64,000 nt of DNA from Verrucomicrobiota bacterium (lineage in GTDB: Bacteria > Verrucomicrobiota > Verrucomicrobiia > Limisphaerales > PALSA-1396), in the NCBI GenBank assembly GCA_016200005.1, contig JACQFP010000003.1:1-64000 (forward strand). Reading direction: 5' to 3'. The notes beneath the pieces are model-generated. The model ran no database searches, was not told the origin of the DNA, and saw only the letters and a list, made by a program, of their open reading frames with translations. Within the stretch, counting starts at the first letter, position 1. The number at the start of each line of letters is the position of its first letter. The position numbers were made by a program, and so were the translations under genes. Positions 1-9,224 of this stretch are shown here, in pieces.

Positions 1-879
1 GTCGTCCGTGTCGGACTTGGCCTCGGAATAGAGCCTGCCCCATCCGGTCCCGAAATAATCGAGCACGCCGCCGAGATCGCTGAAGGATTTGGTGAAGACC
101 GGGTCGTGCAGGATCTGGTCGTAGCGCTTGTCCTTGGCGAGGTTCGAGCCGTGGATGCCGGCCAGTGCCTTCGGCATGCTGAGCCCGTGCTTGGTGACGG
201 CCTTGTAGAGCGGCGATGTCAGCGAGGGGATGTTGAAATCGCCCATCACGATGAGGTCCTTGTCTTCGTTCGTTTTCTCAAGACGCTTGCCTTCGATCCA
301 ATCGGCGAGCCTCTCGATCTCCTGCCGTCGCGCCTCGTTGCTCTCGCCCCAGCGGATGTGCGTCGTGAGAACGACGAAGTCGAAATTGCCCGACTTGAAC
401 GACGCCAGGTAAGGACTGCGCCAGAAGGATTTGTCGGGAAGATACTCGAACCCAAGTTTCGCGCGCGGTGGACTGGCTTCCGCGGCGAGGCCGTTGAAGA
501 TGACCGCGCGTTTGTCGTAGATGAAGCCGAGCCGCTCCCGGTTGCCGCCGGCGTCGGGAATCATGTCGGAATAAACTGCGCGCCAGTACGGGCCGAGGAT
601 TTTCAGTGCTCGGCCAAGGTCGGTGAGATCGTCGCGCAATTCGACGATGCCGATAAGGTCAAACTGACCCAGGATTTCGGCGACGTAATGAATGGCGGCA
701 TCGCTGCGGCGCACCTTGCCGAACTCGCGGATGTTCCAACTGGCGAGGTTGAGCGTCTCGTCCAGTTTCGAGGACGGGACTTTCGCGGCCGTGATGCGCT
801 TCTTGAGCGCCAGCAATCCGGCCGCAATTTCCGGCGAAACTTTTCCGTGGTGCATATCGTTTGAAGTGGCTTCGACCAT
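1..879 (-). CDS. Endonuclease/exonuclease/phosphatase family protein (3' end beyond window)
   Basis: The reverse strand is open from 879 to the window edge (293 codons, no stop). The translation carries the DNase I-like fold signatures: 'LNLASWNIREFG' near the N-terminus, 'IVELRDD', 'VVLTTHIRWGE' and 'VMGDFNIPS', the last being the usual metal and phosphate-binding GDFN motif. Such proteins hydrolyse phosphodiester bonds in nucleic acids or phospholipids; the substrate cannot be read here. The ATG at 879 is the longest start and an in-frame ATG at 855 is an alternative. No signal peptide is seen. It is divergent from the type IIG gene beginning near 1045, so it may be part of the same DNA-processing locus, but that is only proximity. 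Confidence 0.85.
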   Translation of the reverse strand, partial: MVEATSNDMHHGKVSPEIAAGLLALKKRITAAKVPSSKLDETLNLASWNIREFGKVRRSDAAIHYVAEILGQFDLIGIVELRDDLTDLGRALKILGPYWRAVYSDMIPDAGGNRERLGFIYDKRAVIFNGLAAEASPPRAKLGFEYLPDKSFWRSPYLASFKSGNFDFVVLTTHIRWGESNEARRQEIERLADWIEGKRLEKTNEDKDLIVMGDFNIPSLTSPLYKAVTKHGLSMPKALAGIHGSNLAKDKRYDQILHDPVFTKSFSDLGGVLDYFGTGWGRLYSEAKSDTDD

Positions 880-1044
880 AGCAGCGCGCACGACCCGCGC
901 AAGGTTGGATTGGCTGCCACGCGATTGTCCAATCGCTGAATTGCCTGCTTTGCGAAGAATCGTAACCGACGTTTGCTCGATGGCAGTCTGTTCTTGAAAA
1001 GGTTTGTATCCTGTCGAGAATCATCGGCAATCGATTTATTTCCG

Positions 1045-3111
1045 GTGAAACCTGACGACATACTCATTGCCCTCCAAGACCTCACCCAGCGTGAGCGCAT
1101 TGAGTTCCTGCCGCTCGCGCCGGATGCGCGCCAACCTTCGCCTTACGCCCCCATTGAAAAGTATCTGCTCGATCTAAAGAACAACGCAAAGCCGGAATCC
1201 GCCGCCGAAGATTTATTCACTGCGCTTTGCAAAGATCTGTTGGGCTTCCAGCCCACCCGCCAGGTCGGCGTCATGGAAGGCTTCGTGGATTTCATGCTGC
1301 CTGAACCGATGGAGCAGGCCCTTCCCCTTGAACTCAAGCCACTGTTTCAACGCGACGGCCCGGACGCACTTTGGCGCAGCGACGCCAATCCAAAAAACCA
1401 CGTCGCTCAGGTCAAAAAGTATTTGCGTGATCACGAATACCTCGTTCTCACCGACCTGCGCACGGCGTGGTGCTTCAGCACGCGCGACTTTTTCTTTGAA
1501 GGCAAACATTTTGCCGAATTGCCGTTCGTGGACTTTCTCAGCCGTTGCCGCGATAACCGCAGTGTGCTCGACGCCGTGCGCCGGTTGGAAGACACGGCGG
1601 ACAAACCCGAATTGGAACGCCAGTTCTTCGATGACCTCCGGCACTGGTTCAACGAATTCGACAAGGTCAAATGGACGCCGCCGGACCTCGCCGCTGAATC
1701 CATCATTCTCCTCATCAATAAACTCATTTTCGCCCGCACCATCGAGGACTTTGGGCTGGTCCCCTATCGCTACACGCAGGACGCCTACGCGCAACACACC
1801 CGCGACTGGCAGGCCAAAGGCCCGCACCGCATCGTTCCCAAGTTTCTCGATCAGTTCGAAGAGTTCTTCGATGAATACTACGACACGGAAATCTTCTCCG
1901 CCCGCGTCTGGGAACGGCTCGATAAAGACCCCGCCAATCTCCAGCGTTTTTGTGACAAGCTGAACTTCGTGCTCGGCCTCAACTCCTGGGACCAGACTTA
2001 CAGCCGCGGCATCGTCCATTACAATTACCGCCGCATAGACGAGGACATCTTCGGCAAGAGCTATGAAATGTTCCTCGCCGCCAACCGCAAGGACGAAGGC
2101 ATCTACTACACGCCCGCCGGCATCACCGCGCCCATGGCGGATTCGCTCGTGGATTCACTGGCGGGCAGAATCGTGGACGAAATCTGCGACGCCGTTGGTA
2201 GCCAGAAATGCGACTTCGCGCGCGCCGACCAACTCATGGCGTTGCTGGCCGAACTCCGCGTCGCCGACACAGCCGGCGGTTCGGGCGGATTTCTCATCAA
2301 AGTCCTCCGCGCCTTCTGGCGGCAATACCAGCGCATTGATTCGGCCAGCGCCTGGGTCGGCAAAATCCTGAAGCCGGACAACGGCGAACTGTATCTCGCC
2401 GAACTCCCGCCCAATGTTGAGAACGCGCTCGCCTTTCGCCGCCGCCACCAATTCGACAACCGCCGCGTTCTCATCGCCCAAATCCTTTTGCGCCACATCT
2501 TCGGCGTGGATAAAGACCCCGGCGCGCTCGAAGTCGCCAAGACCAACATCTGGAAAGAAGCCGTCAAACTTTCGCCCGCCGATTACAATTATCGCCTCCT
2601 CAAAACCGACGTCGTCAAAATTCTCCCGAACCTCGAATTGAATTTTCATTGCGCCGACTCGCTCGTGGACGTGGAACTGGAAAAGCAGACCGCGTGGCTC
2701 GCCGAGTATCATAAAGCGGAATTGAAAAAGCTGTCGGACCTCCGCGCGTGTTACATCGAGAATCCGATGAACCATGCGCCGCTGGACGAGGCGCTTGCCT
2801 TGCGCGCCAAACTCCGCGCCAATCTGGTCGAACATTTTCAGGGCGAAAACCTGCCCTGTGAACCCGCCGGTTTCGTGCTCCACCCGCTCATTCTTCCGCA
2901 GCCGAGGCCGCAGCGACGAAAGAAAGTCAGAGCCGACTCACGTCGGCTGCTACGAATGAAGCACTCGCCGGCTTCGACGGCATCATCGGCAATCCGCCGT
3001 GGGAAGGGTTCAAACCCATCCGCAAGGAATTTGCCGCCAACTTTTATCGCGGCAAACCGCAGTTCAGCAAGCTGGGCATGGACGGCCCGACGTTCGACAA
3101 GTGGTTCGTAG
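1045..3111 (+). CDS. Type IIG restriction-modification enzyme, N-terminal part (frameshifted)
   Basis: The first part of an Eco57I-like fused restriction and N6-adenine methylase. Near residues 60-85 it has 'GFVDFMLP' followed by 'LPLELK', fitting the D...ExK core of a PD-(D/E)XK nuclease. About residues 350-420 carry 'GIYYTPAGITAPM' and 'VADTAGGSGGFL', methylase motifs X and I. The catalytic NPPW motif (IV) comes next, but in another reading frame: this frame turns to nonsense after about 2890 and stops at 3111, while the homologous frame runs from 2862 to 4541. The start taken is GTG 1045; a TTG at 973 is further upstream. The shift lies in an alanine-rich stretch next to a palindromic repeat arm. 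The gene is either inactivated, split into two subunits, or affected by an assembly error. Confidence 0.75.
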   Translation: MKPDDILIALQDLTQRERIEFLPLAPDARQPSPYAPIEKYLLDLKNNAKPESAAEDLFTALCKDLLGFQPTRQVGVMEGFVDFMLPEPMEQALPLELKPLFQRDGPDALWRSDANPKNHVAQVKKYLRDHEYLVLTDLRTAWCFSTRDFFFEGKHFAELPFVDFLSRCRDNRSVLDAVRRLEDTADKPELERQFFDDLRHWFNEFDKVKWTPPDLAAESIILLINKLIFARTIEDFGLVPYRYTQDAYAQHTRDWQAKGPHRIVPKFLDQFEEFFDEYYDTEIFSARVWERLDKDPANLQRFCDKLNFVLGLNSWDQTYSRGIVHYNYRRIDEDIFGKSYEMFLAANRKDEGIYYTPAGITAPMADSLVDSLAGRIVDEICDAVGSQKCDFARADQLMALLAELRVADTAGGSGGFLIKVLRAFWRQYQRIDSASAWVGKILKPDNGELYLAELPPNVENALAFRRRHQFDNRRVLIAQILLRHIFGVDKDPGALEVAKTNIWKEAVKLSPADYNYRLLKTDVVKILPNLELNFHCADSLVDVELEKQTAWLAEYHKAELKKLSDLRACYIENPMNHAPLDEALALRAKLRANLVEHFQGENLPCEPAGFVLHPLILPQPRPQRRKKVRADSRRLLRMKHSPASTASSAIRRGKGSNPSARNLPPTFIAANRSSASWAWTARRSTSGS
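2922..2957 (+). repeat. Family A palindromic repeat, single arm inside the type IIG gene
   Basis: This is one arm of the repeat whose core is CTCACGTCGGCTGCTAC. The same arm closes the element inside mqnE (14015-14048), and in both genes it is read as the peptide ESQSRLTSAAT in the frame of the downstream homologous sequence. The matching left arm is not seen here. It sits in the window where the type IIG gene changes frame. Confidence 0.8.
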
Positions 3112-4541
3112 AGGAATTGAAAGCGAACAAGGAATTCGCCGCCCGCTGGCGTGCGCATGAGGAATACTACGAACGCAACAAGGAATACTTCAGCAAGACT
3201 TTCAAGAAGCAGGGCACCGGCGACTGGAATCTCTTCAAACTTTTTATTGAGCGCGACCTCTCGCTCGTCCGGCAGGGCGGGCAATTCTCGCTGCTTGTGC
3301 CCAGCGGATTCCAGACCGACGAAGGCTGCGCTGATCTCCGCCGTTGGTTCATCAGCGAACACCGGATGGATGAGCTGACTTCGTTTGAGAATCGCGGCTA
3401 CCCGGAAATCGTGGATGGCAAGGAACGCACGAAACATATTTTCCCGGACGTGGACAACCGCTTCAAATTCGGCTTCTTCAAAGTGGTTAAAGGCGAGGCC
3501 ACGCCCAAAGACCACGCGTTCGACGCGAGGTTTTACCTCCGCGATCCGAAAGATGCCTTCGCTCCGCCGATACATTACAGCGTCGAGATGTTGCGACGTT
3601 TCTCGCCCCAAATGCTTTCTGTGATGGAATTCCGTTCGGCGGAAGATTACGCCGTAGCTGGCAGGATTCGTGGTGAACACAAATTGCTTGGTGAACTTGG
3701 CTACCAATTCCGGCGCGAACTGCACCCGGCAGACGATGTGGAGTTCTATCTCAAGGAGCCTGCACGCAAGCTCCGCGAAGGCGAGTCCGTGATTTACGAA
3801 GGGAAGATGATCCAGCAGTTCGACGGCGATTTTGCCGCACGGGTTTTTCATGCCGAAGACAAAGTTGTCCGCCCCGAACTGCTCCGCAAGGAGCTTTACC
3901 GGCTCGGCCAATTCATCCGTGAAAGCGAGGTGCAAAAGGTCGAAGGCAAGAAAGTTCCGACCAAGAAAGACGAGTTTGAAAAATTTCTGGCCGAGCTTTG
4001 GAAGGCAAAAAAGTTCCAGCTTGATTGCGATTTTGAACGCGTGGTTTTCCGGCGCGTTGGCAGTTCAACCAACGAACGAACCATCATTGCCACTTTGCTG
4101 CCGGCGGGAGTTTATTGCTCCGACACCGTGAGTTATTTGATTCCGGCCAGCTACCAATTGACCAAGGCCGGCAAACTGTCTCGAGAACCGCTAACCGCCG
4201 AGGAAGCACGGTCGGTTCTTTGCCTGCTGGATTCGCTGACGCTGAATTACTACATCCGCAGCAAAATGTCAGCGACGGTAAACATGTTCTACATTTACGA
4301 ACTACCCGTGCCAGAACTTCCCACCGCGCAGAAAAAGAAGCTGGCTGATTCCGCCACCAAGCTCTTGAAAAACCCGCGAAACGTGAAGGAACGCGCCGCG
4401 CTGGAAGTTTTCATCACCCGCGAACTTTACGGCCTGTCGCCCGACGATTGGAAACATCTCACCGGCACCTTCACCTTCGGCGGCGGCGACTCCAAAGCCG
4501 AGTTGGACGAGATTATTCGCCTTTCTCTCTCGCTTTGGTAA
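3078..4541 (+). CDS. Type IIG restriction-modification enzyme, C-terminal methylase/specificity part
   Basis: The second part of the broken Eco57I-like enzyme. The frame is open from 2862, just after a TGA at 2859. Upstream of the ATG at 3078 it encodes 'GFDGIIGNPPWEGF', the catalytic motif IV of N6-adenine methylases, so the true product starts upstream of this ATG. The rest fits a methylase C-terminus plus a target-recognition domain: '[16 protein letters not shown]', then '[31 protein letters not shown]', given here only as its key part 'IYELPVP', typical of TaqI-type specificity regions. Joined to the upstream part the protein would be about 1,160 residues, normal for type IIG or PglX-like enzymes. 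The stop at 4541 is 14 bp before the ABC ATPase. Confidence 0.75.
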   Translation: MDGPTFDKWFVEELKANKEFAARWRAHEEYYERNKEYFSKTFKKQGTGDWNLFKLFIERDLSLVRQGGQFSLLVPSGFQTDEGCADLRRWFISEHRMDELTSFENRGYPEIVDGKERTKHIFPDVDNRFKFGFFKVVKGEATPKDHAFDARFYLRDPKDAFAPPIHYSVEMLRRFSPQMLSVMEFRSAEDYAVAGRIRGEHKLLGELGYQFRRELHPADDVEFYLKEPARKLREGESVIYEGKMIQQFDGDFAARVFHAEDKVVRPELLRKELYRLGQFIRESEVQKVEGKKVPTKKDEFEKFLAELWKAKKFQLDCDFERVVFRRVGSSTNERTIIATLLPAGVYCSDTVSYLIPASYQLTKAGKLSREPLTAEEARSVLCLLDSLTLNYYIRSKMSATVNMFYIYELPVPELPTAQKKKLADSATKLLKNPRNVKERAALEVFITRELYGLSPDDWKHLTGTFTFGGGDSKAELDEIIRLSLSLW

Positions 4542-4554
4542 TGGTTCAAGCTTT

Positions 4555-5238
4555 ATGGCCCCGCCGAACAACAACATCGTCACCATCCGCAGTCTCTCGA
4601 AAGTTTACGAACAGGGTGAAATCAAGGTCACGGCGCTCAACAACATTTCGCTGGATATTCAGGCCGGTGAATTCCTGGCGTTGATGGGACCGTCCGGTTC
4701 GGGCAAATCCACGCTGCTGCACATCATCGCCGGCATTGACCGGCCCACGAACGGCGAGTGCCGCGTCCAGGGCGTCGATGTCACGAAGCTGAACGAATCC
4801 GAACTGGCCGACTGGCGCAATCATAACGTCGGCTTTGTTTTCCAGTCGTTCAACCTGATTCCCGTCCTGACGGCGTATGAGAATGTCGAACTGCCGCTGC
4901 TGTTAACACGACTGAGCGGCGCGCAACGCCGCCGGCAGGTCAACACCGCGCTTGAGTTGGTCGGGCTGGCCGACCGCGCGAAACATTTGCCCCGTCAACT
5001 TTCCGGCGGGCAGGAACAGCGCGTGGCCATCGCCCGCGCGCTCGTGACCGATCCCAGCCTCATCGTCGCCGATGAACCGACCGGCAATCTCGATTCACAA
5101 TCCGCGCAAGATGTCATGGGGATTCTCCAATCGTTGAGCAAGACCGCCGGTAAGACGGTCATCATCGTCACGCACGATCCCAAGGCAGCGGCGTTTGGTT
5201 CGCGCTCCATTCACCTGGAAAAAGGTGAGTTGATTTAA
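4555..5238 (+). CDS. ABC transporter ATP-binding protein, LolD/MacB type
   Basis: A complete 227-residue nucleotide-binding subunit. Walker A is GPSGSGKST (45-53), the Q-loop Gln is in 'FVFQSFN' (about 96), the signature LSGGQ is at 148-152, Walker B '[12 protein letters not shown]' at 168-179, and the H-loop is 'VTHD'. The 'EPTGNLDS' form and the size are typical of the LolD/MacB/FtsE group, which drives lipoprotein release, macrolide or peptide export, or cell-division permeases. No FtsX-like permease lies next to it, so it is an orphan in this window and its substrate is open. It starts 14 bp after the type IIG gene. Confidence 0.88.
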   Translation: MAPPNNNIVTIRSLSKVYEQGEIKVTALNNISLDIQAGEFLALMGPSGSGKSTLLHIIAGIDRPTNGECRVQGVDVTKLNESELADWRNHNVGFVFQSFNLIPVLTAYENVELPLLLTRLSGAQRRRQVNTALELVGLADRAKHLPRQLSGGQEQRVAIARALVTDPSLIVADEPTGNLDSQSAQDVMGILQSLSKTAGKTVIIVTHDPKAAAFGSRSIHLEKGELI

Positions 5239-5303
5239 TCTGCTGGACTGAAATGGAAAACGGCGCGCTCGACTTTCTGCTTTGAGCGGCCAGAATCCCG
5301 CCG

Positions 5304-6434
5304 ATGCTTTGGACAACTTTCTTAGGGTCGCTCGCCCTGCTCAGTTTTCTCATCACCATCTGGCAATGGCTTGCCGCGCGGCGCTTTCCGCTGCATCAAC
5401 GCCTCACCGACACGTCATTCGTGCCCGCCGTCACATTGCTGAAACCGCTCAAGGGTTGCGACTCGGAAACTACCGGGTGTCTGGGCACTTGGTTGACGCA
5501 AGATTATCCGGGCAAAGTGCAAATCCTGTTTGGCGTTGCTTCGGCGGACGATCCCGTTTGTGCGATTGTCCGGCAGTTGATCAAGGAACATCCGGCGTGT
5601 GAAGCCGAACTGATCGTTTGCGGGGAGTCGCTCGGCGCGAACGCCAAAGTTTCGACGTTGATCCAGCTCGAACGCGCGGCGGCGCACAACTATCTCGTGA
5701 TTAGCGACGCCGATGTGCGGGTGCCGCCGGATTTGTTGACAAATTTGATGTTACCGCTGCGCCAGGCCGAAGTCGGTTTGGTGAATTGTTTCTATTGCCT
5801 GGCCAATCCCTCGACGCTGTCGATGCAGTGGGAAGCCATCGCCATCAACGCCGACTTTTGGAGCCAGGTCCTGCAATCGCGCACGCTCAAGCCGCTCGGC
5901 TTTGCCCTTGGCGCAGTGATGGCGATGAAACGCGAGGCGTTGCAAAAAACCGGCGGTTTTGCAGCGCTCGCCGATTATCTCGCCGACGACTACCAACTCG
6001 GAAATAAAATTGTGCGGGCCGGCTGGCGCATCGAACTGTGTCCGGTTGTCGTCGAATGTTGGGAAGCACCGAGAACGTGGCGCGAAGTCTGGCGGCATCA
6101 ACTCCGCTGGGCGCGCACGATTCGCGCCTGTCAGCCGCTGCCGTATTTCTTCAGTATCCTGAGCAATGCGACGCTGTGGCCGCTGCTGTGGTGGTTTGCT
6201 TTGCCTCGCAGTACACCGTTCTTTGTCCTCTGCCTGTTGGTTCGCCTGCTCACAGCACTGAACAATCACGGGCGATTGACCCGGTCAACAGCGCACCGTG
6301 GTTCTTTGTGGCTCGTTCCCGTGAAGGATTTGTCGCAAGCGGCCTTGTGGTTGCTCGCCTTCACGGGCAATCACCTTGAATGGCGCGGACAAAGGTTTCG
6401 CCTGCAGCGGGACGGCAAACTTGTGAAAGATTAA
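5304..6434 (+). CDS. HpnI/ceramide glucosyltransferase-like family 2 glycosyltransferase
   Basis: A 376-residue membrane glycosyltransferase. An N-terminal membrane segment is followed by a GT-A domain with 'VTLLKPLKG', the metal-binding 'ISDADVRVP', 'LADDYQLG' and the processive-type 'QLRWARTIRA' (the Q-x-x-R-W signature), then C-terminal hydrophobic segments. This order is that of GT21 ceramide glucosyltransferases and of HpnI, which adds N-acetylglucosamine to bacteriohopanetetrol in hopanoid synthesis. No other hopanoid genes are visible here, so a sugar-lipid transferase acting at the inner membrane is the safe reading. It follows the ATPase by 65 bp on the same strand. Confidence 0.82.
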   Translation: MLWTTFLGSLALLSFLITIWQWLAARRFPLHQRLTDTSFVPAVTLLKPLKGCDSETTGCLGTWLTQDYPGKVQILFGVASADDPVCAIVRQLIKEHPACEAELIVCGESLGANAKVSTLIQLERAAAHNYLVISDADVRVPPDLLTNLMLPLRQAEVGLVNCFYCLANPSTLSMQWEAIAINADFWSQVLQSRTLKPLGFALGAVMAMKREALQKTGGFAALADYLADDYQLGNKIVRAGWRIELCPVVVECWEAPRTWREVWRHQLRWARTIRACQPLPYFFSILSNATLWPLLWWFALPRSTPFFVLCLLVRLLTALNNHGRLTRSTAHRGSLWLVPVKDLSQAALWLLAFTGNHLEWRGQRFRLQRDGKLVKD

Positions 6435-6452
6435 GAGTGTCCGCGGCCAGCT

Positions 6453-6785
6453 TCATGGAAACGGCAACGACGGTTTGTCGCGAAACGGATCGCCAGGTGG
6501 CCGCAACGCCGGTTGCGGCGCGCGCGGCTCGGTTCTGATTTCGGGTTGTGAGTTTCCACTACTGGAAGGAGGCGGGTAAGGCCGGCCGTAATAATAGTCG
6601 TCGTAGCCGTAATAGGGACGGTAATACGGGTCATGCCAGTATGGATCGGGCGGATGGCTGGCGGCCGCGTCATCGGAGGTTTTGCAACCTGCCGCTGAAA
6701 CCAACAACATCATCACCAAACAAATGCGCCGGAGTTTCAGAAGAAAATGCGCCCGTTCGTTCGTCAGCTTGACCTGTGGTTTCAT
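6453..6785 (-). CDS. Small Tyr/Pro-rich lipoprotein
   Basis: A 110-residue predicted lipoprotein. After a basic N-terminus and a hydrophobic stretch, 'MLLVSAAGCKTS' forms a lipobox with the modified cysteine. The mature part is low-complexity and rich in Tyr, Pro, Asp and Gly ('YYRPYYGYDDYYYGRPY'), followed by a Pro/Arg tail. I do not recognise a family. It lies tail-to-tail with the glycosyltransferase. Composition suggests a disordered cell-envelope protein. Confidence 0.6.
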   Translation of the reverse strand: MKPQVKLTNERAHFLLKLRRICLVMMLLVSAAGCKTSDDAAASHPPDPYWHDPYYRPYYGYDDYYYGRPYPPPSSSGNSQPEIRTEPRAPQPALRPPGDPFRDKPSLPFP

Positions 6786-6876
6786 AACTCAATCCTTTGT
6801 TTCAGCACCGTAGCGCAATTTTCAACGCCCAAACAGCAATAAACTAGCCGCGAGGAAAAACTTCGCCTCCGCCTGC

Positions 6877-7845
6877 TCACACAGTGCCCGCGGCTGTCAA
6901 TTCGATGATGGTTCGCAACGAGGTCGTCGGTCGAAATCCGGTCGCCTTGGCCAGTTTATCGATGAGCGGCTTGCGCCGGAGCATGTCTTCAAATCCCGGC
7001 GCGTAAGCGTCGTTGTAAGAAACCCGTTCAATCGGCGATTTCGAACCCACAATCTCCACCACCAACTTCGCCAGGTCACCAATGCAGATTTCCTCCGTGC
7101 TACCGACGTTGAAGACCTCGCCGTGCGCTGCAGGACAGGTTTGCAAACGCACCAACGCTTCCACCGTGTCGCGCACATAACAAAAGCAGCGGGTCTGGTG
7201 GCCATCGCCGAACACTTTGAGCGGCTGCCCGCTCTTGGCGGCGGCCACAAATCGTGGCAACACCATTCCGTAACGACCGGTTTGTCGCGGCCCAACGGTG
7301 TTGAACAATCGCGCAATCACCACGGGTAACGAACGCTCCTTGGCAAACGCCAGAGCGAGAAATTCATCCATTAACTTCGAGCAGGCGTAACTCCAGCGGC
7401 TGTGGTGCGGCGGGCCGATCAGCAAATCATCCTCCTCGCTGAACGCTGGTTTTTGACTTTTGCCGTAAACCTCGGATGTGGACGCGAGCAAGACCGGCAC
7501 GCGACGCGGCGATGCAGCCTCCAGAACCGCTTCGGTTTCCTCCAGATTCGTTTCGATGACGCGAATGGGGGAGTTCACGACCAACTCTACCCCCACCGCG
7601 GCAGCCAGGTGATAGATCGACTCCGCGTCTGCTGCGAGAGCGGCAAGTTCGCGGCACGCGGAAACTTTTGAATCAATAAACCGCAAACCGGGATGGCTCA
7701 TCACGGCGCGAAGATTATCGCGGCTACCCGTCGAGCAATCATCAATGACCGTCACCGCCTTGCCGTCCGCCAGCAATCGTTCCACCAGGTGCGAACCGAT
7801 GAAGCCGGCGCCACCAGTGACGATGACCTGAGGTTTATTGCTCAT
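6877..7845 (-). CDS. NAD-dependent epimerase/dehydratase (UDP-sugar type)
   Basis: A 322-residue extended short-chain dehydrogenase. The Rossmann glycine motif is GGAGFIGSH (11-19), the catalytic pair is Tyr153/Lys157 in 'SYACSK', preceded by 'ASTSEVYG', and 'RLFNTVGPRQ' is typical of UDP-glucuronate decarboxylases and dTDP-glucose 4,6-dehydratases. It likely makes a nucleotide sugar for cell-envelope polysaccharide; the exact sugar is not determined. Its start overlaps the 3' end of the amidase gene by 11 bp on the same strand, so the two are probably cotranscribed, amidase first. Confidence 0.88.
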   Translation of the reverse strand: MSNKPQVIVTGGAGFIGSHLVERLLADGKAVTVIDDCSTGSRDNLRAVMSHPGLRFIDSKVSACRELAALAADAESIYHLAAAVGVELVVNSPIRVIETNLEETEAVLEAASPRRVPVLLASTSEVYGKSQKPAFSEEDDLLIGPPHHSRWSYACSKLMDEFLALAFAKERSLPVVIARLFNTVGPRQTGRYGMVLPRFVAAAKSGQPLKVFGDGHQTRCFCYVRDTVEALVRLQTCPAAHGEVFNVGSTEEICIGDLAKLVVEIVGSKSPIERVSYNDAYAPGFEDMLRRKPLIDKLAKATGFRPTTSLRTIIELTAAGTV

Positions 7846-9043
7846 TTTTAGGTTCGGTCGGCGGTCGGTCAGAAGCTGAAGATTCGTTCGTCTTCGTCGC
7901 GTTTCCGTTCACCAATTTCTCAACGCGGATTTCTGTTGGGGGCATCAACGCTTTCGCCACGGCTTCGGCCAACCTCTGCCGATGCGCCGGGTCGGCAATC
8001 AAACGCGCTTCCTTGGGGTTCGACAAGTAACCTCCTTCGAGCAGCACCGCCGGGCGATTTTGTCCGCGCAACACGGTCAGAAATCTCGCGCGTCGCACGC
8101 CCCGATCCATGCTGCCGTTGACTTTCAGCAACATGCGATGCAGGCGGACGGCGAGTTGTAGATTTTGCGCATCATAAGCGTTGTTGACGAAGGCGCGAGT
8201 TGAATCATCTTCAAAGCCCCGGCGCAAACTCGACGGCATGCCCACCGGCGTCAGGCAGTAAGTCTCCAAGCCGGTCTGTTCCCTGTCCGGATAGGACGAA
8301 TTGAAGTGCAGGCTGAGGAAAAGATCGGCGTTCTCCCGCTCCGCCACAGCTACTCGATTCGTCAAGGCGACCTCGCGGTCGTTGGTGCGCGTGAGGACCA
8401 CTCGCCAGCCGTTGGTCACGAGCAACTTTTCCAATCGCCGCGCCCAATCAAGCGTGAACTCCTTTTCGTAACGGTGATCGAAAATACTTCGCGTGCCCGC
8501 ATCCCCGCCACCGTGTCCCGGATCGATGACAATGACGCGATTGGTTTTGTCTGAAACGATTGTGCTGTTGATCAGCGGCAGGATATTTTTTTGCAAGTCC
8601 AGCCGATGAACGAACGGACGGTTGTCGATCATTTGCGGCGCGAAACCGAGACGCAGTTCCAGCCCGTTCCAGCGCGCCGTGAGATTGTCCGCCCGGATCA
8701 CGAGTACGCCGTTGCTCGTCGTCAATGCGTAAGTCGGCGTGGTGGCCGGTGAGATCCGCTGAAAACTACCGAAGCCATTGGACTGGCTCCAGCGAATCAA
8801 TGAGACCCAGGTTTCGGTGAATCGATTTGTCCACGTGGAAGCCACAACTGGTGGTGGAAGGTTCGAAGGCGCCAGGGCCAGGGCAGGTGACGGTGTCAAT
8901 TCTAACGCAACAATCTGGCCAGGTTCCACATTCTCTGCCATTCCCCAGTCAGGAACATGGTTTACGTTTGCCGGTCGCTGATCAGTCCTGCAACCCACAA
9001 GCGCCAGCAGACCGCACAGAAACAGTCTGTTTGAAAACGACAC
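7835..9043 (-). CDS. N-acetylmuramoyl-L-alanine amidase (Amidase_3) lipoprotein
   Basis: A 402-residue periplasmic peptidoglycan hydrolase. The N-terminus has a lipobox 'LLALVGC' (Cys18), so it is probably membrane-anchored. The catalytic domain starts near 170 with the zinc motif 'VIDPGHGG' (His177), continues with 'YEKEFTLD' (second ligand Glu), 'LFLSLHFN' (His245) and 'LLEGGYLSNP' (catalytic Glu335). This is the AmiA/B/C fold, which cleaves the bond between muramic acid and L-alanine. Residues 20-160 form an extra N-terminal region without a recognised motif. It is the first gene of a two-gene unit with the epimerase. Confidence 0.88.
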   Translation of the reverse strand: MSFSNRLFLCGLLALVGCRTDQRPANVNHVPDWGMAENVEPGQIVALELTPSPALALAPSNLPPPVVASTWTNRFTETWVSLIRWSQSNGFGSFQRISPATTPTYALTTSNGVLVIRADNLTARWNGLELRLGFAPQMIDNRPFVHRLDLQKNILPLINSTIVSDKTNRVIVIDPGHGGGDAGTRSIFDHRYEKEFTLDWARRLEKLLVTNGWRVVLTRTNDREVALTNRVAVAERENADLFLSLHFNSSYPDREQTGLETYCLTPVGMPSSLRRGFEDDSTRAFVNNAYDAQNLQLAVRLHRMLLKVNGSMDRGVRRARFLTVLRGQNRPAVLLEGGYLSNPKEARLIADPAHRQRLAEAVAKALMPPTEIRVEKLVNGNATKTNESSASDRPPTEPKNEQ

Positions 9044-9092
9044 GCCGACATTGTGCGGATGCGCCGTTCCGACTCAAGCGGATTCAATTTGA

Positions 9093-9150
9093 CCAAGCAC
9101 CCAAATACCCAAGGTCGTGCGCAAGCCAGTTTGGGTATTTGGGTGCTTGG
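9093..9150. repeat. Perfect 20-bp inverted repeat (hairpin) between amidase and ubiX
   Basis: Positions 9093-9112 (CCAAGCACCCAAATACCCAA) are exactly the reverse complement of 9131-9150, with an 18-base spacer. The hairpin sits upstream of both divergent genes, so it is not a normal terminator position. It could be a regulatory structure or a small palindromic insertion. Part of the arm unit (GGGTATTT) recurs directly after the right arm. Confidence 0.85.
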
Positions 9151-9224
9151 GTATTTTAAACCCGCTTGCCCACACTCTCCCTCGTCGTCATAGTTGACGA
9201 CAGTTACGAACAACGCCTGATCGT

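Noticed and set aside
2838-3935. 365-codon open frame on the minus strand
   Set aside because: It is antisense to the type IIG gene, whose plus-strand product has clear methylase motifs; the minus frame has no recognisable domain.
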